64,000 nucleotides of DNA from Eucalyptus grandis (taxonomy: Eukaryota > Streptophyta > Magnoliopsida > Myrtales > Myrtaceae): the NCBI RefSeq assembly GCF_016545825.1, contig NC_052616.1:56681538-56745537 (forward strand), in the 5' to 3' direction. The first letter of the stretch is position 1, and each line of letters starts with the position of its first letter. Of the stretch, positions 15,950-26,310 are shown one piece after another. Under the pieces are notes generated by a model. The model ran no database searches and was not told the origin of the DNA. It was given only the letters and a program-made list of their open reading frames with translations. The position numbers were made by a program, and so were the translations under genes.

Positions 15950-16353
15950 AAAAGTTTTGTCTCAAAAGAGACTTTGGACAAGTCAAGACAAACCGGTGTG
16001 GGATTTTCCGTAAAGTCCACTCCGTGAGGTTAGAGCGACGAGAGCTGGGGTTAGGTGGGCTATCAATATTAAGACGGACGGTGAGGATGTGAGATAGTAT
16101 TTGCCCCTCGTATGAGGCAGTTGACCGAAGTCAATTGCGTGGGTTGCATTCTACTTTGGCCCCCAGTGGAGGCTGGAAGAAAGAAAAGTCAAAACTTGTA
16201 TCTCAGTGATGGACGTTGAGGATGGAAGATAGCATTTGCCCCTCGTACGAGGCAGTTGACCTAAGTCAATTGCGTGGGTTGCATTCAACTTTGGCCCCCA
16301 GTGGAGGCTTGAAGAAAGAAAAGTCGAAACTTGTATCTCAGTGATGTCGTTGC

Positions 16354-16389
<36 letters not shown>

Positions 16390-16827
16390 GATGAAAGTGA
16401 TTTTGGTGGCGCTTGTAGCTTTGAATTTTCCATCGAAACTACGGTAATATAATAATACTGATTAGTACAATTCGATGCAACCATCGATCAAGGAAGAATC
16501 AAACCCAAATTCCTTCGAAAAAATTCGCTTGAATCATGCCTATTTATTTGGGAGATGTACTACAATTGATTTCTTTTTCTAGATCGCTATATAACATAAT
16601 AGCATAATTCACTTGAGATATTGTCATCTTTTATTCATCATATACTGTCTAAAAATTGATAACGTTGATCAATCATGCATGTTTATTACTAAATTGTATC
16701 GCTTCCTCGAGAGGCACCTCTTATAAGTTAGATTCAAATCCACATACGTCATTCAAAGGCAGTCTAACACCCTCGATAGGCGAGTCCATTTACTCATACC
16801 TCCATCCCTATTCTAGAAGTTGAGCGA

Positions 16828-16882
<55 letters not shown>

Positions 16883-17700
16883 TTGAATCTTGAAGGGGTG
16901 AGCTCATGAGAACCATCACACCCTTTGTAGATGAGTCCATTTATTCCTACTTCTATCGCCATTTTAGAAGTCTAGCGAAAAAATTGTTATGTAAACGTGT
17001 CACTAAGGTTGAATCCACATACATTATCTAGAGACACTAAGGTTGAATTTTCAAGGGGTGAACTTATGAAAAAGCTATCGGATCTGACAGTATGAATTTA
17101 TTTTACTAAATTACTTAATAATTTTGTTCACACTAGCGTCGACATTAATGGTCACGTGACTCGGGTCACGGATTGAATTGGACGCAATTCTAGTTGAGTG
17201 GCCGCCGGTTCTCGGAAGCTGAATGATGTGGAGTGAGTTTGGACTCTTTCGGCGTCAACCTCCGGCGGAGACATGGAAAGATAAGTCAAGGAATAAGGAT
17301 GTAGACGTAACTGGATGCTAGAGAGAGAGAGAGATGGAAGACATTCATACTGCTTGCAAACATCATAGTCCATTTACATTAGTTTTCAAAGAAGAAAACG
17401 AATTCTCTACATTGAGTTCCATGTCATCAGAAATTACTACATTAAACTATTTAGAATTGATTTGCAAAGGAGGACAAATTGGACTTCACTTAAAATATTT
17501 TGTTGAGTTGCTGGTTGTTTGACTATCAATTTTTGTTAGTAATTTAGTATTTTCGTCATTCTCCTCCATATAGAAGCTTTTCATTTGATAGTATATTTAA
17601 TCAACATTGACAAAATCAAGGTGCAATATGTAGATAGTTTTTTTCTTTTTGGTCTAATCAAAAGTAGAAACCGCCTTTTTTTTTCAATGACATAATAGAT
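15950..17700. repeat. Repeat U, copy 2, with internal 135-bp tandem duplication
   Basis: Same landmarks as the copy at 11,760. Units 16,076-16,210 and 16,211-16,345 are tandem duplicates, each with an inverted W-box pair (16,121-16,134 and 16,256-16,269). The tandem is also visible at 57,940-58,190, so it predates the block duplication. A GA microsatellite is at about 16,358-16,387. Confidence 0.75.
16830..16880. repeat. (TA)25 microsatellite
   Basis: Uninterrupted TA dinucleotides inside repeat U. The inverted counterpart near 58,940 has only a few TA units, so the tract expanded in block 1 or contracted in block 2. Confidence 0.95.
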
Positions 17701-19269
17701 CAATAGTTACATAAGCCATGTTATTATCTCTTGACCTCACTTATTTTTCGATAAATCCATATATAATTAATTATTTGTAAGGAGATCATTGATTTCTATA
17801 TTGAAGTAAGTGAGACATCGATGAGGACGTCTTTATTCATGCTTAAGAGAAGATTGTAAAGTGAATAGGAGTTGTGAAGTACATGGGCTAGATTAAGTAC
17901 GAGACGTTCGAAATGGTTGGTCTCATGTGGTTTTCGTCAGGCTAGATTTAGTTTGATATAGATTAAATTCATTTAATTGTCTTTCAGTCAACTATTTTAT
18001 GAGATATAACGCAATACCAGACCATTAAAGGGCATGCCCTCATCATCATAAGTACACAGTGAAAAGAAAGAAAGTTACCTAGATACATGAGATTTACTAA
18101 ATCAGAGGCACATCAGACGACATATCACACCTCATTTATTAAGGGGAAAAGGTTGGGCAACGGTGCCGTTGGATTCTAGATCCAAACGGTGGGTTCTCCA
18201 CCACAATTTTTTTTTTTTTGAAGGAAACCTATTAACCTGTTTAATTGGTTTCCTTCAAAAAAGTTAAAATTGGAAAATTAACTTCAAAATCCCATCAAAT
18301 TCCTTCATATGAGAAAAGAAAAAATAACATAAAAAACACAAAAATTTAGAATAAATCGAATACCAAAATATAGATATCTGCAAGCAAAATAATATAACCC
18401 CTAGCAAAAAAAAAAAAAAAAAGTTAACATCATTCAAAAGATCAATTTAAGTTTTTTTTTAATATGGAAAAAAACACAATAAATTTTGGCTTTAAGACTA
18501 ATACTGAAATTATTCTGCTTTCGAATGGCTTCTCATTCTTTTTGCTTAAATCAAGTTGCTCTAAAAGGATTCTCTAGTGACTAGAATTAGGATAAGTGAT
18601 ATTGGTAATGTATGGTAACAATTAAAAAAAGGACCTAAATATGTATAATGAATTAGAAAACAAAAAAATTATCCATTCATTTGAATCTCATATACGAAGA
18701 TGTGTAGGGACTTAACAGATTACAAGATCAATCTTAGGATATTATAAGTTCAAGAATAAAGTTAAAAAGGAATAATTTAATAATACATGACCACGTGATA
18801 CCTGACCCTACGTTGATTCTTATAAAATAGAAGTTAATTTTGTGGCGAAGTAATTTTCTTCAAAACAAAAAAATAATAATTACAGTAATGATTTCTTCCT
18901 TAATTACATATTATATTTTGAGAATACCTATAACAACTCATCTCATTGAATTTCTAAGTGAGTGAAAAACATTTAAATTCTCTTGAGTGCCTCTGAAAGT
19001 TAAGTGACCGGTTTTTTTTTTTTTTTTCTATATACATTTCTTCTGTTTTACATTTGTAGAAAAGCAACGCAAGACTCCACGGTAACACCACACCACTATT
19101 TAACCGTGACTAGTAATCGACATTAGTATTTTTTTTTTAGTGTATTGTTATTTAATTGAATTACCATGACATTGTCCACGACATCCCTACATCACAGCCT
19201 CTGCCACCACACGTGACTCGATCTTACCACCATCACCGACCACAGCCACCACATGCGGCTTGCTCTTAC
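17701..19269. other. Intergenic DNA conserved in both blocks
   Basis: Closely matches 59,500-61,618. It contains a short hairpin (GAAGGAAACC ... GGTTTCCTTC, about 18,219-18,257) and several A or T homopolymers. No open frame of interest. Confidence 0.55.
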
Positions 19270-19437
19270 CGCCGCCGCCAACCCCATCTGGACCAGACGG
19301 ACAGTGATTCCTGATCACGTCACGGGCCAGCCACTGCCCCACAGTGAACAGCTGCTGCGAGAGGTAAATGTGGGCATCGGTGGTAGTTGCCTCCACGTAG
19401 TTACGGTACCATCCGTGGTGCGGGCCTGACCCATATG
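19270..19437 (-). pseudogene. 3' part of an unrecognised exon, cut off by the LTR element
   Basis: The coding strand encodes a segment with VEATTTDAHIYLSQQLF followed by WLARDV, and ends at a consensus splice donor (G|GTAAGAG at 19,269). The 5' part of the same exon lies at 29,418-29,821 on the far side of the LTR element. Compared with the second copy at 61,619-62,207 it lacks 21 bp (seven codons) after WLARDV. I do not recognise the protein; the conserved frame across two copies suggests it was once a real exon. Confidence 0.65.
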
Positions 19438-19938
19438 TGTAGAAAATTATTCACATGAATAATTAATTAATCAAGAAGAATCGAATTCATATATGATTAT
19501 AAAACACCGATCAATAAATGCAGCGGAATTAAGCGTACCTGTTTGAGCCATTGCTTCACTTGCAGAAAATAAATCATTCTGATAATCAGAGATTTATCGG
19601 AATGCCAGATCTTCCTCTCTATGACCTATTTCGATATAACAGCTTTCAATGAGATTCAAGCAACTAATAGGTATAACCTACCTTTTATAGGTTAGAGAGG
19701 GGACCTGAAGAAACCCTAATCAACAGCGTGTCAACTCGGGCCTTCCCATTACTTTTTTTTGTAAACACAAATTGCCTACACTTTGCTGCTCAACTAGGCC
19801 CGTTAACAATAGATGCCAATACCCAATTCAATCGATCTATCTAGGGTTTAACAAATATTGGAATATCCATTAACCCGATTATTTAAAATAGAAAATCAAT
19901 TAATTAATGTAAACCTATATTATAGGAAATTTCCAACA
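19438..19938 (-). repeat. LTR (3' LTR in element sense)
   Basis: 501 bp, ends TGTAGAAAATT...TTTCCAACA as written on the plus strand, i.e. TGTTGG...TCTACA in element sense. The adjacent polypurine tract occupies about 19,939-19,954. Confidence 0.9.
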
Positions 19939-20279
19939 TTCTCCCACTTGGGCTACATTAATTAACTTATTTTTATTTTGAAAAAGATTTTATATTGAAG
20001 ACGACACTATCGGGTTAATAACTGAAAATTTTGTTTTATGTGGCCACAACTTTTAAAAAATAATATTCCAATAATGGCATCTCAATACCAATCCAATCTT
20101 ATATAACCTCAATATAGGACTATAGAGATCAATGTGTTAAGAAAATATCACAACACAAGACCTTTCATAATCACATATAATGAGTATTATATTTTCATGG
20201 ATCATGGGCTTAGTAGTGTAGTAAGAAATAGTGCTAACATGTGATCAAAATATACACTATTTCTTATCGGTCATCATTG

Positions 20280-20375
20280 CAATTTCTCAACGACATGAAA
20301 CTGCATTAGCGCAATTTCTAAACAACATGAAATTGCCTCAGTGCGATTTCTAAACAACATGAAATTGCATAATTA
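20280..20375. repeat. Three tandem units of about 36 bp
   Basis: Units share GCAATTTCTAAACAACATGA with small changes. They lie in the 3' untranslated part of the copia element. Confidence 0.75.
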
Positions 20376-20636
20376 TGTCACAATCCAATATGAGATCTCA
20401 TAATCAGTGACATCCGGTCATCTTTAAACTAAAATTTGTTTAAAGATACTGTTTTATACTTCCATTTCTCAGTCAACATGAGAAAAGATAACAATAGAAT
20501 CAATAACAACAATCATTCAAAATAAATGCTTTAATAGATATCATAAAAGCATTATCAATATACATATAACTATAATATCCATAAATATAAATTATATAAC
20601 TCCCACTAACAAAAGAAATCAAAAGAATCTAAGACA

Positions 20637-20790
20637 CCCATATTCTTTACATGTTCTTTAAACAAAATGGGTCGTAAGCCTTTTGTTAGAGGATCGGCCA
20701 ACATGGACTCGGTTCTGATATTTTCAATTACAATGTCTCCATTTTTTACAAAGTCCTTAACAAAAGTATAATATTTAATCCAATTAACAT
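20637..20790 (-). pseudogene. Copia RNase H C-terminal remnant
   Basis: Minus-strand translation gives the conserved end of Ty1/copia polyproteins, including ESMLADPLTKGL followed by FKEHVKNMGV. Upstream codons do not continue into a readable RNase H. This assigns the enclosing LTR element to copia. Confidence 0.85.
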
Positions 20791-20974
20791 TTCAACCGTG
20801 GCATTGTTGTTATTTATAGCAAAAGTAACTGTTTGTCACACATAATGCAATAAGATCAATTATGGGCAATAAGTATTTCATCAAAAAATAATTAGTACAT
20901 TATAAACTCCCCTTTGGGCGGAGTGTATAATGCACAATTATTTTTCACAACATGAAGTTTATAAAGCAACAATA

Positions 20975-21335
20975 AGGAGAATTACATATAATTGTCAATG
21001 ATCCATCCTCTTTAGGCAAACAAATCATTTAAATTATACATCTCCATGATATCAATATATAGAGACGATAAAAGAGAATTACATATAATCTTCAAGGTTC
21101 AACCCCCTTTGGGCAGACAAATCTTTTAAATTATACATATCTCCATTATCTCAATAGGGGGAATTACACATAACTCTAAAAAAATTTATCCCCTTTAGGC
21201 AGATAAACCTTTTGAGTCACACATCCCCATCATTCATCTCTAATATATCAATATAGAGGGGAATTACATATAACTTTCAAAAATTTATCCCCTTTGGGCA
21301 GATAAATCTTTTTGAGTCATACATCCCCATCTTTT
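20975..21335. repeat. Four degenerate tandem units of about 75-100 bp
   Basis: Units begin near 20,975, 21,074, 21,161 and 21,261, each with GAATTACATATAA followed by CCCCTTTGGGCAGA and ACATCCCCAT-like phrases. They sit between the copia RNase H remnant and the pararetrovirus boundary. Confidence 0.75.
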
Positions 21336-21356
21336 AATTTTGGAATTTATCTTCAT

Positions 21357-21366
21357 GCTGATACCA
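21357..21366 (-). other. Primer-binding-site-like sequence of the pararetrovirus
   Basis: The minus strand reads TGGTATCAGC, close to the tRNA-Met complement used by caulimovirids. It lies about 315 bases downstream of the TATA box and almost at the boundary with copia sequence, as if the viral DNA was linearised near this site. Confidence 0.6.
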
Positions 21367-21639
21367 TGAATGGACCTAGACTTAGAACCAGGGAAGGAGA
21401 GTAAATTTCCTGCAGATATGCATCCCACAGTAGGCGAACAACCTCGTTCAAGCCCTTCAGGGACAGCCTTTTAGCAGAAAACCACTCGCCCTTTAGTTCA
21501 AAGCCTAGAGACACCCAAAGATGCCAGGATGGAAACGTTTTTAAACTACCCAAGTTGCATTTCTTGAAGGATCCTACCAGGCTGGAGAAGAAGAGGAAAT
21601 TAGAAAGCCATGGAGAGATTTTCACAAAGCACACACTTT

Positions 21640-21700
21640 ACTTCAGGGGACTCTGCCAAACAATACACCCTCCTTGCCTTATATAGGCAATAAGAGGTCA
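21640..21700 (-). promoter_or_regulatory. Pararetroviral promoter candidate
   Basis: The minus strand carries TATATAAG (complement of 21,678-21,685), placed after the last viral frame and before the leader, which is where the pregenomic RNA promoter of plant pararetroviruses lies. Activity cannot be judged from sequence. Confidence 0.6.
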
Positions 21701-21876
21701 CAAGGACACACACAGGGGACCTAGCTCACGGGTCCCGATTACAGAGGCACCGAAAACTTTCGGGAGGGAATTATTCGCACACTATGAATGCAGAATCGCG
21801 CGTGAACAAGTACATTCCCTAGCCTAGTGCTACAGTAAAAGTGAACAGTGACTTGCTATAGTGAAACTGTACGGAC

Positions 21877-22938
21877 TCAACGGTCTCGTCCGTCTCGAGC
21901 ATTGTAGCTACACACTGAATCTTCCGAGCTGTCTTCTAGGAGATGTGCTTCGTATTTTTGTTCAAGGGCTTCAAGGTCTTCAGGTGAGAGGATTTGGTTC
22001 AGCCTTCGTGATGAGGATGCTTCTTCATGAGCCCAATGTGATGCTTCTTCTGCAGCCCAGTTTGTATTTTCGTCTTCTTGAGGGTCAGGAATTCTTGGCT
22101 GAGGCCAATTGGATGGCTGTGCATAGAAAGATGTGTCCATGCTTTGGAATTGTTCGTAGGGATCCTGGGACAGTGGTCCTCCAAAGCGTGCATAGGGGTC
22201 CTGGGTGGATTGGACAATGTCATCTTCGCTTGTCATTTCAGGCTCTTGGGACGATGATGCTTGTCTGTATTGTCCGAGTGCTTCCTTAGCTTCTGGTGTT
22301 AGGTCATAATGATCCCACGTAGTGGGTACATTATTCCAAACATCTTCGGGAATGGTCTTATTCTCTTGGCATAGGATTCTCTGGAGTTCTCGATATTCAT
22401 GTTCACAAAGTCGAACAGATCTAGGATAAGATTTGTAAATCCGGGCTTCTCGGGTGTTCAAGTTAGGTTTATAGGATGTGGTTCCTATTTCTAATGGTGC
22501 ATCAAGAATACTACCATTATTTCTGCAAAAATTCCATGGCCGTCTGAAAAACAGGATGGTGTGAACCTCAGGATTTGGCGTCATGGATCTCGGCTCCTTT
22601 TCTAAGTCTTGTTTCCAACATGTAAGATGATAAAACCAATTTAGAAATTCTAAAAGATTTCTATCACATTCTTTTTCAATGTTTCTTCCGAGCAGGAATA
22701 TCCTTGTGAGGTTGGCAATGAATCTTCTGGTTGGAATTTCAAAGGCTATTAGGTACTTATTGGTTAAGTACCACAATAACGTTTTTAGTCTGTTCGGGGA
22801 AATCGTCTTCCTTCCGTGATAAGAGGATGAATGAATGGATAATTCATATTTAACCCAAAAGGATAAAGAATCGAACCTCCATTGAATCGAATAGGTCCGT
22901 GTGGCTTTGCCACATGAGGTTCTCCGTGTTTTCAGCAA
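21877..22938 (-). CDS. Pararetroviral second frame, unknown function, open
   Basis: An uninterrupted frame of 353 codons lies between the RNase H region and the viral promoter. The N-terminal half is mixed and basic; the C-terminal third is rich in Glu, Gln, Ser and Pro, with repeated DPY motifs. I recognise no domain. Its position corresponds to the second frame, or to the transactivator position, of other caulimovirids. It is striking that this frame stayed open while the polyprotein decayed. The start at 22,938 is simply the first methionine, and the true start could lie elsewhere. Confidence 0.6.
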   Translation of the reverse strand: MLKTRRTSCGKATRTYSIQWRFDSLSFWVKYELSIHSSSYHGRKTISPNRLKTLLWYLTNKYLIAFEIPTRRFIANLTRIFLLGRNIEKECDRNLLEFLNWFYHLTCWKQDLEKEPRSMTPNPEVHTILFFRRPWNFCRNNGSILDAPLEIGTTSYKPNLNTREARIYKSYPRSVRLCEHEYRELQRILCQENKTIPEDVWNNVPTTWDHYDLTPEAKEALGQYRQASSSQEPEMTSEDDIVQSTQDPYARFGGPLSQDPYEQFQSMDTSFYAQPSNWPQPRIPDPQEDENTNWAAEEASHWAHEEASSSRRLNQILSPEDLEALEQKYEAHLLEDSSEDSVCSYNARDGRDR

Positions 22939-23020
22939 GACTGCGTTCTAGATTTGCTTTGAATAATCTCCCCGGGATATTTCCAGCTTTGCGAGTCTTT
23001 GATGTTCTCTATTTTGTATT

Positions 23021-23575
23021 TCACTCCATGATTGAGCATATGGAAAGCAGGCCTTTTAATGTACATATTGATCTCAGCTGGTGCTTTTGGCCTTGATAAG
23101 AAGTCAGCAAGTACATTCTTCTTTCCAGGAATATGCTTAGTTTCAAAGGAGTATTTTGAGAACCATTCAGCCCATCGAAGCTTTGGGAATTTGGAATCTG
23201 TTTCTGTTTAAACTTGGTCATCCGAGGAAAAGATGCCATGTCTAATTCTACCGGAAGTGGTGGCCGATGAGATGAAACTCAAATTTTTGATTCCATTTTT
23301 TACCGCTAAGATTTCTTTGAAAGTGGAATGGTAATGCATTTCAGCCGAGAAAACTTTCCACTTTTATGAGCACAGAGGAGTCTCTTACCATCAATTTCTT
23401 CAAAAAGAACAGCTGCCCAAAGATTCGTCACCGGCGCGCCGGTTGGAGAATCCTTTTGCCCGTTGATGGTATTTGTAATGGTGGGAGATTCTGCATAATC
23501 TCCTTAAGTTCAGCGATCGCTTTAGTCGAGTTTTCCCCACGGCGGGAATTCTTCTTCAGCATGGATTGCAAAGGA
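23021..23575 (-). pseudogene. Pararetroviral RNase H remnant
   Basis: One minus-strand frame contains GKKNVLADFLSR at about 23,090-23,130, typical of the end of the pararetroviral RNase H domain. Upstream parts fall into other frames, so several frameshifts separate it from the reverse transcriptase. Confidence 0.75.
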
Positions 23576-24117
23576 ATCGAAGCTTTGCAATGTTTGGGAC
23601 AAAACCCCGAGATAATTAATTATCCCAAGAAATTGCTGAACTTGCTTTGTTGTGAAGTTTTCTTGAGGAAACTTCAATAATTCTTGAGCAATATGTGGCC
23701 CTGGGTAGTATGTACCTTTGTTAAGGTGCATACCAAGAAATTCGATTTGTCCTCGGGCAATATTCATCTTCCTTTGAGAAAGCATAATACCATGTTTTTT
23801 CACGATCTCCGCAAACCGCTCAAGGAGTTGACAGTGTGGGATCAAGCTCATCGAAGCTTTGCAATGTTTGGGACAAAAACCCTGAGATAATTAATTATCC
23901 CAAGAAATTGCTGAACTTGCTTTGTTGTGAAGTTTTCTTGAGGAAACTTCAATAATTCTTGAGCAATATGTGGCCCTGGGTAGTATGTACCTTTGTTAAG
24001 GTGCATACCAAGAAATTCGATTTACCTCTGGGCAATATTCATCTTCCTTTGAGAAAGCATAATACCATGTTTTTCACGATCTCGCAAACCGCTCAAGGAG
24101 TTGATAGTGTGGATCAA
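23576..24117 (-). pseudogene. RT-RNase H connection, tandemly duplicated (274 bp x 2)
   Basis: Two direct copies, starting at 23,576 and 23,850, encode the same connection segment (QVQQFLGIINYLG in the first copy). They differ by scattered substitutions and small indels, and the second copy is frameshifted relative to the first. The duplication adds a non-functional repeat to the polyprotein. Confidence 0.8.
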
Positions 24118-24725
24118 GCCATCAGATCAGTAGAGCAGAATATCGTCAATGTAGACGGTTGCACTTTGGATAAGATCGGTTGGAAGATACGACACATGGC
24201 CTTTTGGAAGAGGGATGGTGCTACCTTTAGGCCAAAAGGTAGAACTTTCCATTGGAAGTGCTGATTCGAGATACAGAATCCTGTTTTGGATCTGTCTTCA
24301 GGATGGATGCCCAATTGCCAAAATCCGGCTTTGAGGTCGAATTTGGAATAGATGTGGGCCTTGGTTAAACCACTAAAGAGAGAATCTCTAGATGGTAAAG
24401 GGAACTTATCATCTTGGAGGAAAAGATTGAGAGGTTGATAGTTGATTACCAATCTCATTTTTCCTCTGTTTTGCTCGGCGCGTTTATTGACATAAAAGGC
24501 TTCACAAGTCCATTGTGAGTCGGAGATTTCAATAAGGCCTTGTTGCAATAGTTCCGAGCATTCCCTTTGAGCTAAAACCAGATGTTCTGGCTTCATTCCC
24601 ATGTGGCTCGCCTTGGTTGGGTTTATGTCTTCATTTTTCTTGAAGGGAAGGCGAACAAAGAACTCGGATTTTCCCATAAAGGGTGGGAGCACTTTTGAGC
24701 GAATTCCGCATGGGATTCCGAACAC
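24114..24725 (-). pseudogene. Pararetroviral reverse transcriptase fragment
   Basis: An open stretch of about 200 codons covers fingers and palm: FYVNKRAEQNRGKMRLVINY, then FDLKAGFWQL (catalytic Asp) and LPFGLKVAPSLFQ. The second catalytic motif YIDD is present at about 24,127-24,150 but in a different frame, so a frameshift separates it from the rest of the palm. The motif set is caulimovirid in character. The methionine at 24,725 is internal to the polyprotein and not a start. Confidence 0.85.
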
Positions 24726-25030
24726 GATTCTAACAACTTTTGCATAATTGGATCTAGTAGACTCATCTGAATGGAAAAGAGTCTGTGAATATTGACGAAC
24801 TCAGAGAATTGATCTTTATATCTAAGACCTTTTTCCAGGAATGATGCGAAGCTGAGCGACTTGAGTCATGATGTCCCACCCAATTATCAGATCTTTATTG
24901 GGAAGGTCGATCCAAAGATTTTTGCGGTTATAGAACATCATGCGGGAAGAACTGGACGATTCTGAGTGGTTCTGACATTTGTGGAGAAAGTATCTCCTGA
25001 AGCCAAATTGAAATATCGGATGTAAGGAGT
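24726..25030 (-). other. Pararetroviral protease-RT linker, decayed
   Basis: Lies between the protease and reverse transcriptase pieces, with no long open frame. It is presumed to be the polyprotein linker carrying stops and frameshifts. Confidence 0.5.
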
Positions 25031-25303
25031 CTAGAATTCTTCAGGAAGAATCTTGGTGTCTAATATTGAACAACTTGCTCCCGTATCAATGAGAGCAATA
25101 ACGGTGATGGGTTTGGCAAACTTCGAAGTGAGGATTTTTACAGGAAATGGGGACAAAGTGAGTTTGACTTGAAAATATGTCAAGGTTTGGTTAGGGGATG
25201 ATGGGGATATATGGAAAATATCTCCAGGACTCGAGCCCGACTCGCCACCGGGAAGTTTGGTAAGAGGGAATGGCACAAAGAGTTTGTTCGGATGGCTCTT
25301 CAT
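25031..25303 (-). pseudogene. Pararetroviral aspartic protease fragment
   Basis: A 90-codon stretch contains ALIDTGASCSIL, the active-site signature of retroviral-type aspartic proteases (Asp in DTGA, about 25,075-25,092). It lies between the coat-protein knuckle and the reverse transcriptase, as expected for a caulimovirid polyprotein. Confidence 0.8.
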
Positions 25304-25360
25304 CGGCAGAGAAATAATGATTCAATATCATCATTTTCGAGAGAGATACCTATTTCATTT

Positions 25361-26306
25361 TCAATGTGATGAATTAGATGATTCTGACCTTTTCTTGCTT
25401 GAGGACAGTTTTTGGCAAAATGTCCTTTCTGATTGCAAATGTAGCAACGGTTTGATTTCTTGTGGCTTGTGCGATCCTTCCTTTTGCGTAGGTATCGCCA
25501 TTTCTTCTTTTTCCGGAAGTGCTTGGAGCCATGTTTGGATTTCTTTATCCAAAACTTCTTATAGTGTTTCTTCTTTCGAGAATACTTACCACATGTACCA
25601 TCATAGTCTTTCTTGGAGCATTTGATTTTCAGCTCCTGACGAGAGCAAGCTGATTCAAGTCGTCTGTCATCTGCGTTTTAAGCATAATTCTTCTAGGCAT
25701 AGATGGACTTCTTGCTGTATTTCTCCCAAGGGAATATCTTGTACTCGCATTTGTTTTCCAAAGAACGATCTTTCAACCATCTGGGATAGTTCTTTCGGGA
25801 TGGAAGTAAGGAAAACATGCTTCGATTTGGATCTGCTCCGACTTGATAAAAGATTTGAAGCATTATTCGATAATGCTTATCAAGATGTTTCTTTTGGAGA
25901 GAGTAGCATCGTCTTTCGAAAAACTCTCTTCTTTTTATCTCTATGAGATCACCAGGTTTTCCCACAATACATGGTATAAGAGAGTGATGTCATGGCTGAA
26001 ATTTGGTGACATCAGAAAATGAATCTAGTCTTGTTCTGTAAGTGATTGCCACCAGAGCTTCAAGCTTCCTGTGAATCTTGTAACAAAGTTATACAAAACG
26101 TCATTCATATCATGGTTGGTGATAGACTGGGTATTCAACCAAGTATGAAATTCTTCAAGCCTTATCGGCCATTTGTGATAAGGAATATCATCAATGGTGA
26201 AGAATTGTTTTGATGCTATGGACACATGCTGAGTAGGATTGCTTGTCTGACCCATTTCTGGGTCAGAATAATTTGATTCCATATCATCATCTGGGGGATC
26301 AGCCAT
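25361..26306 (-). pseudogene. Pararetroviral coat-protein region with CCHC knuckle
   Basis: The N-terminal part (26,025-26,306) includes YHKWPIRLEEFHTWL and a following FTGSLKLWW, characteristic of caulimovirid coat proteins. A second piece occupies 25,693-25,965. A zinc knuckle C-X2-C-X4-H-X4-C is at 25,405-25,446 in yet another frame. At least two frameshifts break the region. The methionine at 26,306 may or may not be a true start; no movement-protein similarity is visible to its right. Confidence 0.78.
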
Positions 26307-26310
26307 GAAT

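Larger units (their letters stand above)
21350..26310 (-). mobile_element. Endogenous pararetrovirus (Caulimoviridae-like), defective
   Basis: Gene order on the minus strand is coat protein, CCHC knuckle, aspartic protease, reverse transcriptase, RNase H, a second frame of 353 codons, then a TATA promoter, a leader and a primer-site-like sequence. That order fits two-frame plant pararetroviruses; I cannot fix the genus. No integrase is visible, and the reverse transcriptase resembles caulimovirids more than gypsy elements. The body is broken by frameshifts and a 274-bp tandem duplication, and the movement-protein region expected 5' of the coat protein is not recognisable. It cannot encode a functional polyprotein as it stands. 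Confidence 0.83.

Noticed and set aside
20960..21340. CRISPR-like array of repeats and spacers
   Set aside because: Units are degenerate tandem repeats without constant spacers, in a plant retrotransposon.
21861..22289. 142-codon plus-strand frame
   Set aside because: Antisense shadow of the pararetroviral second frame.
23684..24264. Two similar plus-strand frames starting MSNMWPWVVCTF
   Set aside because: Antisense to the duplicated RT-RNase H connection; their similarity only reflects the tandem duplication.
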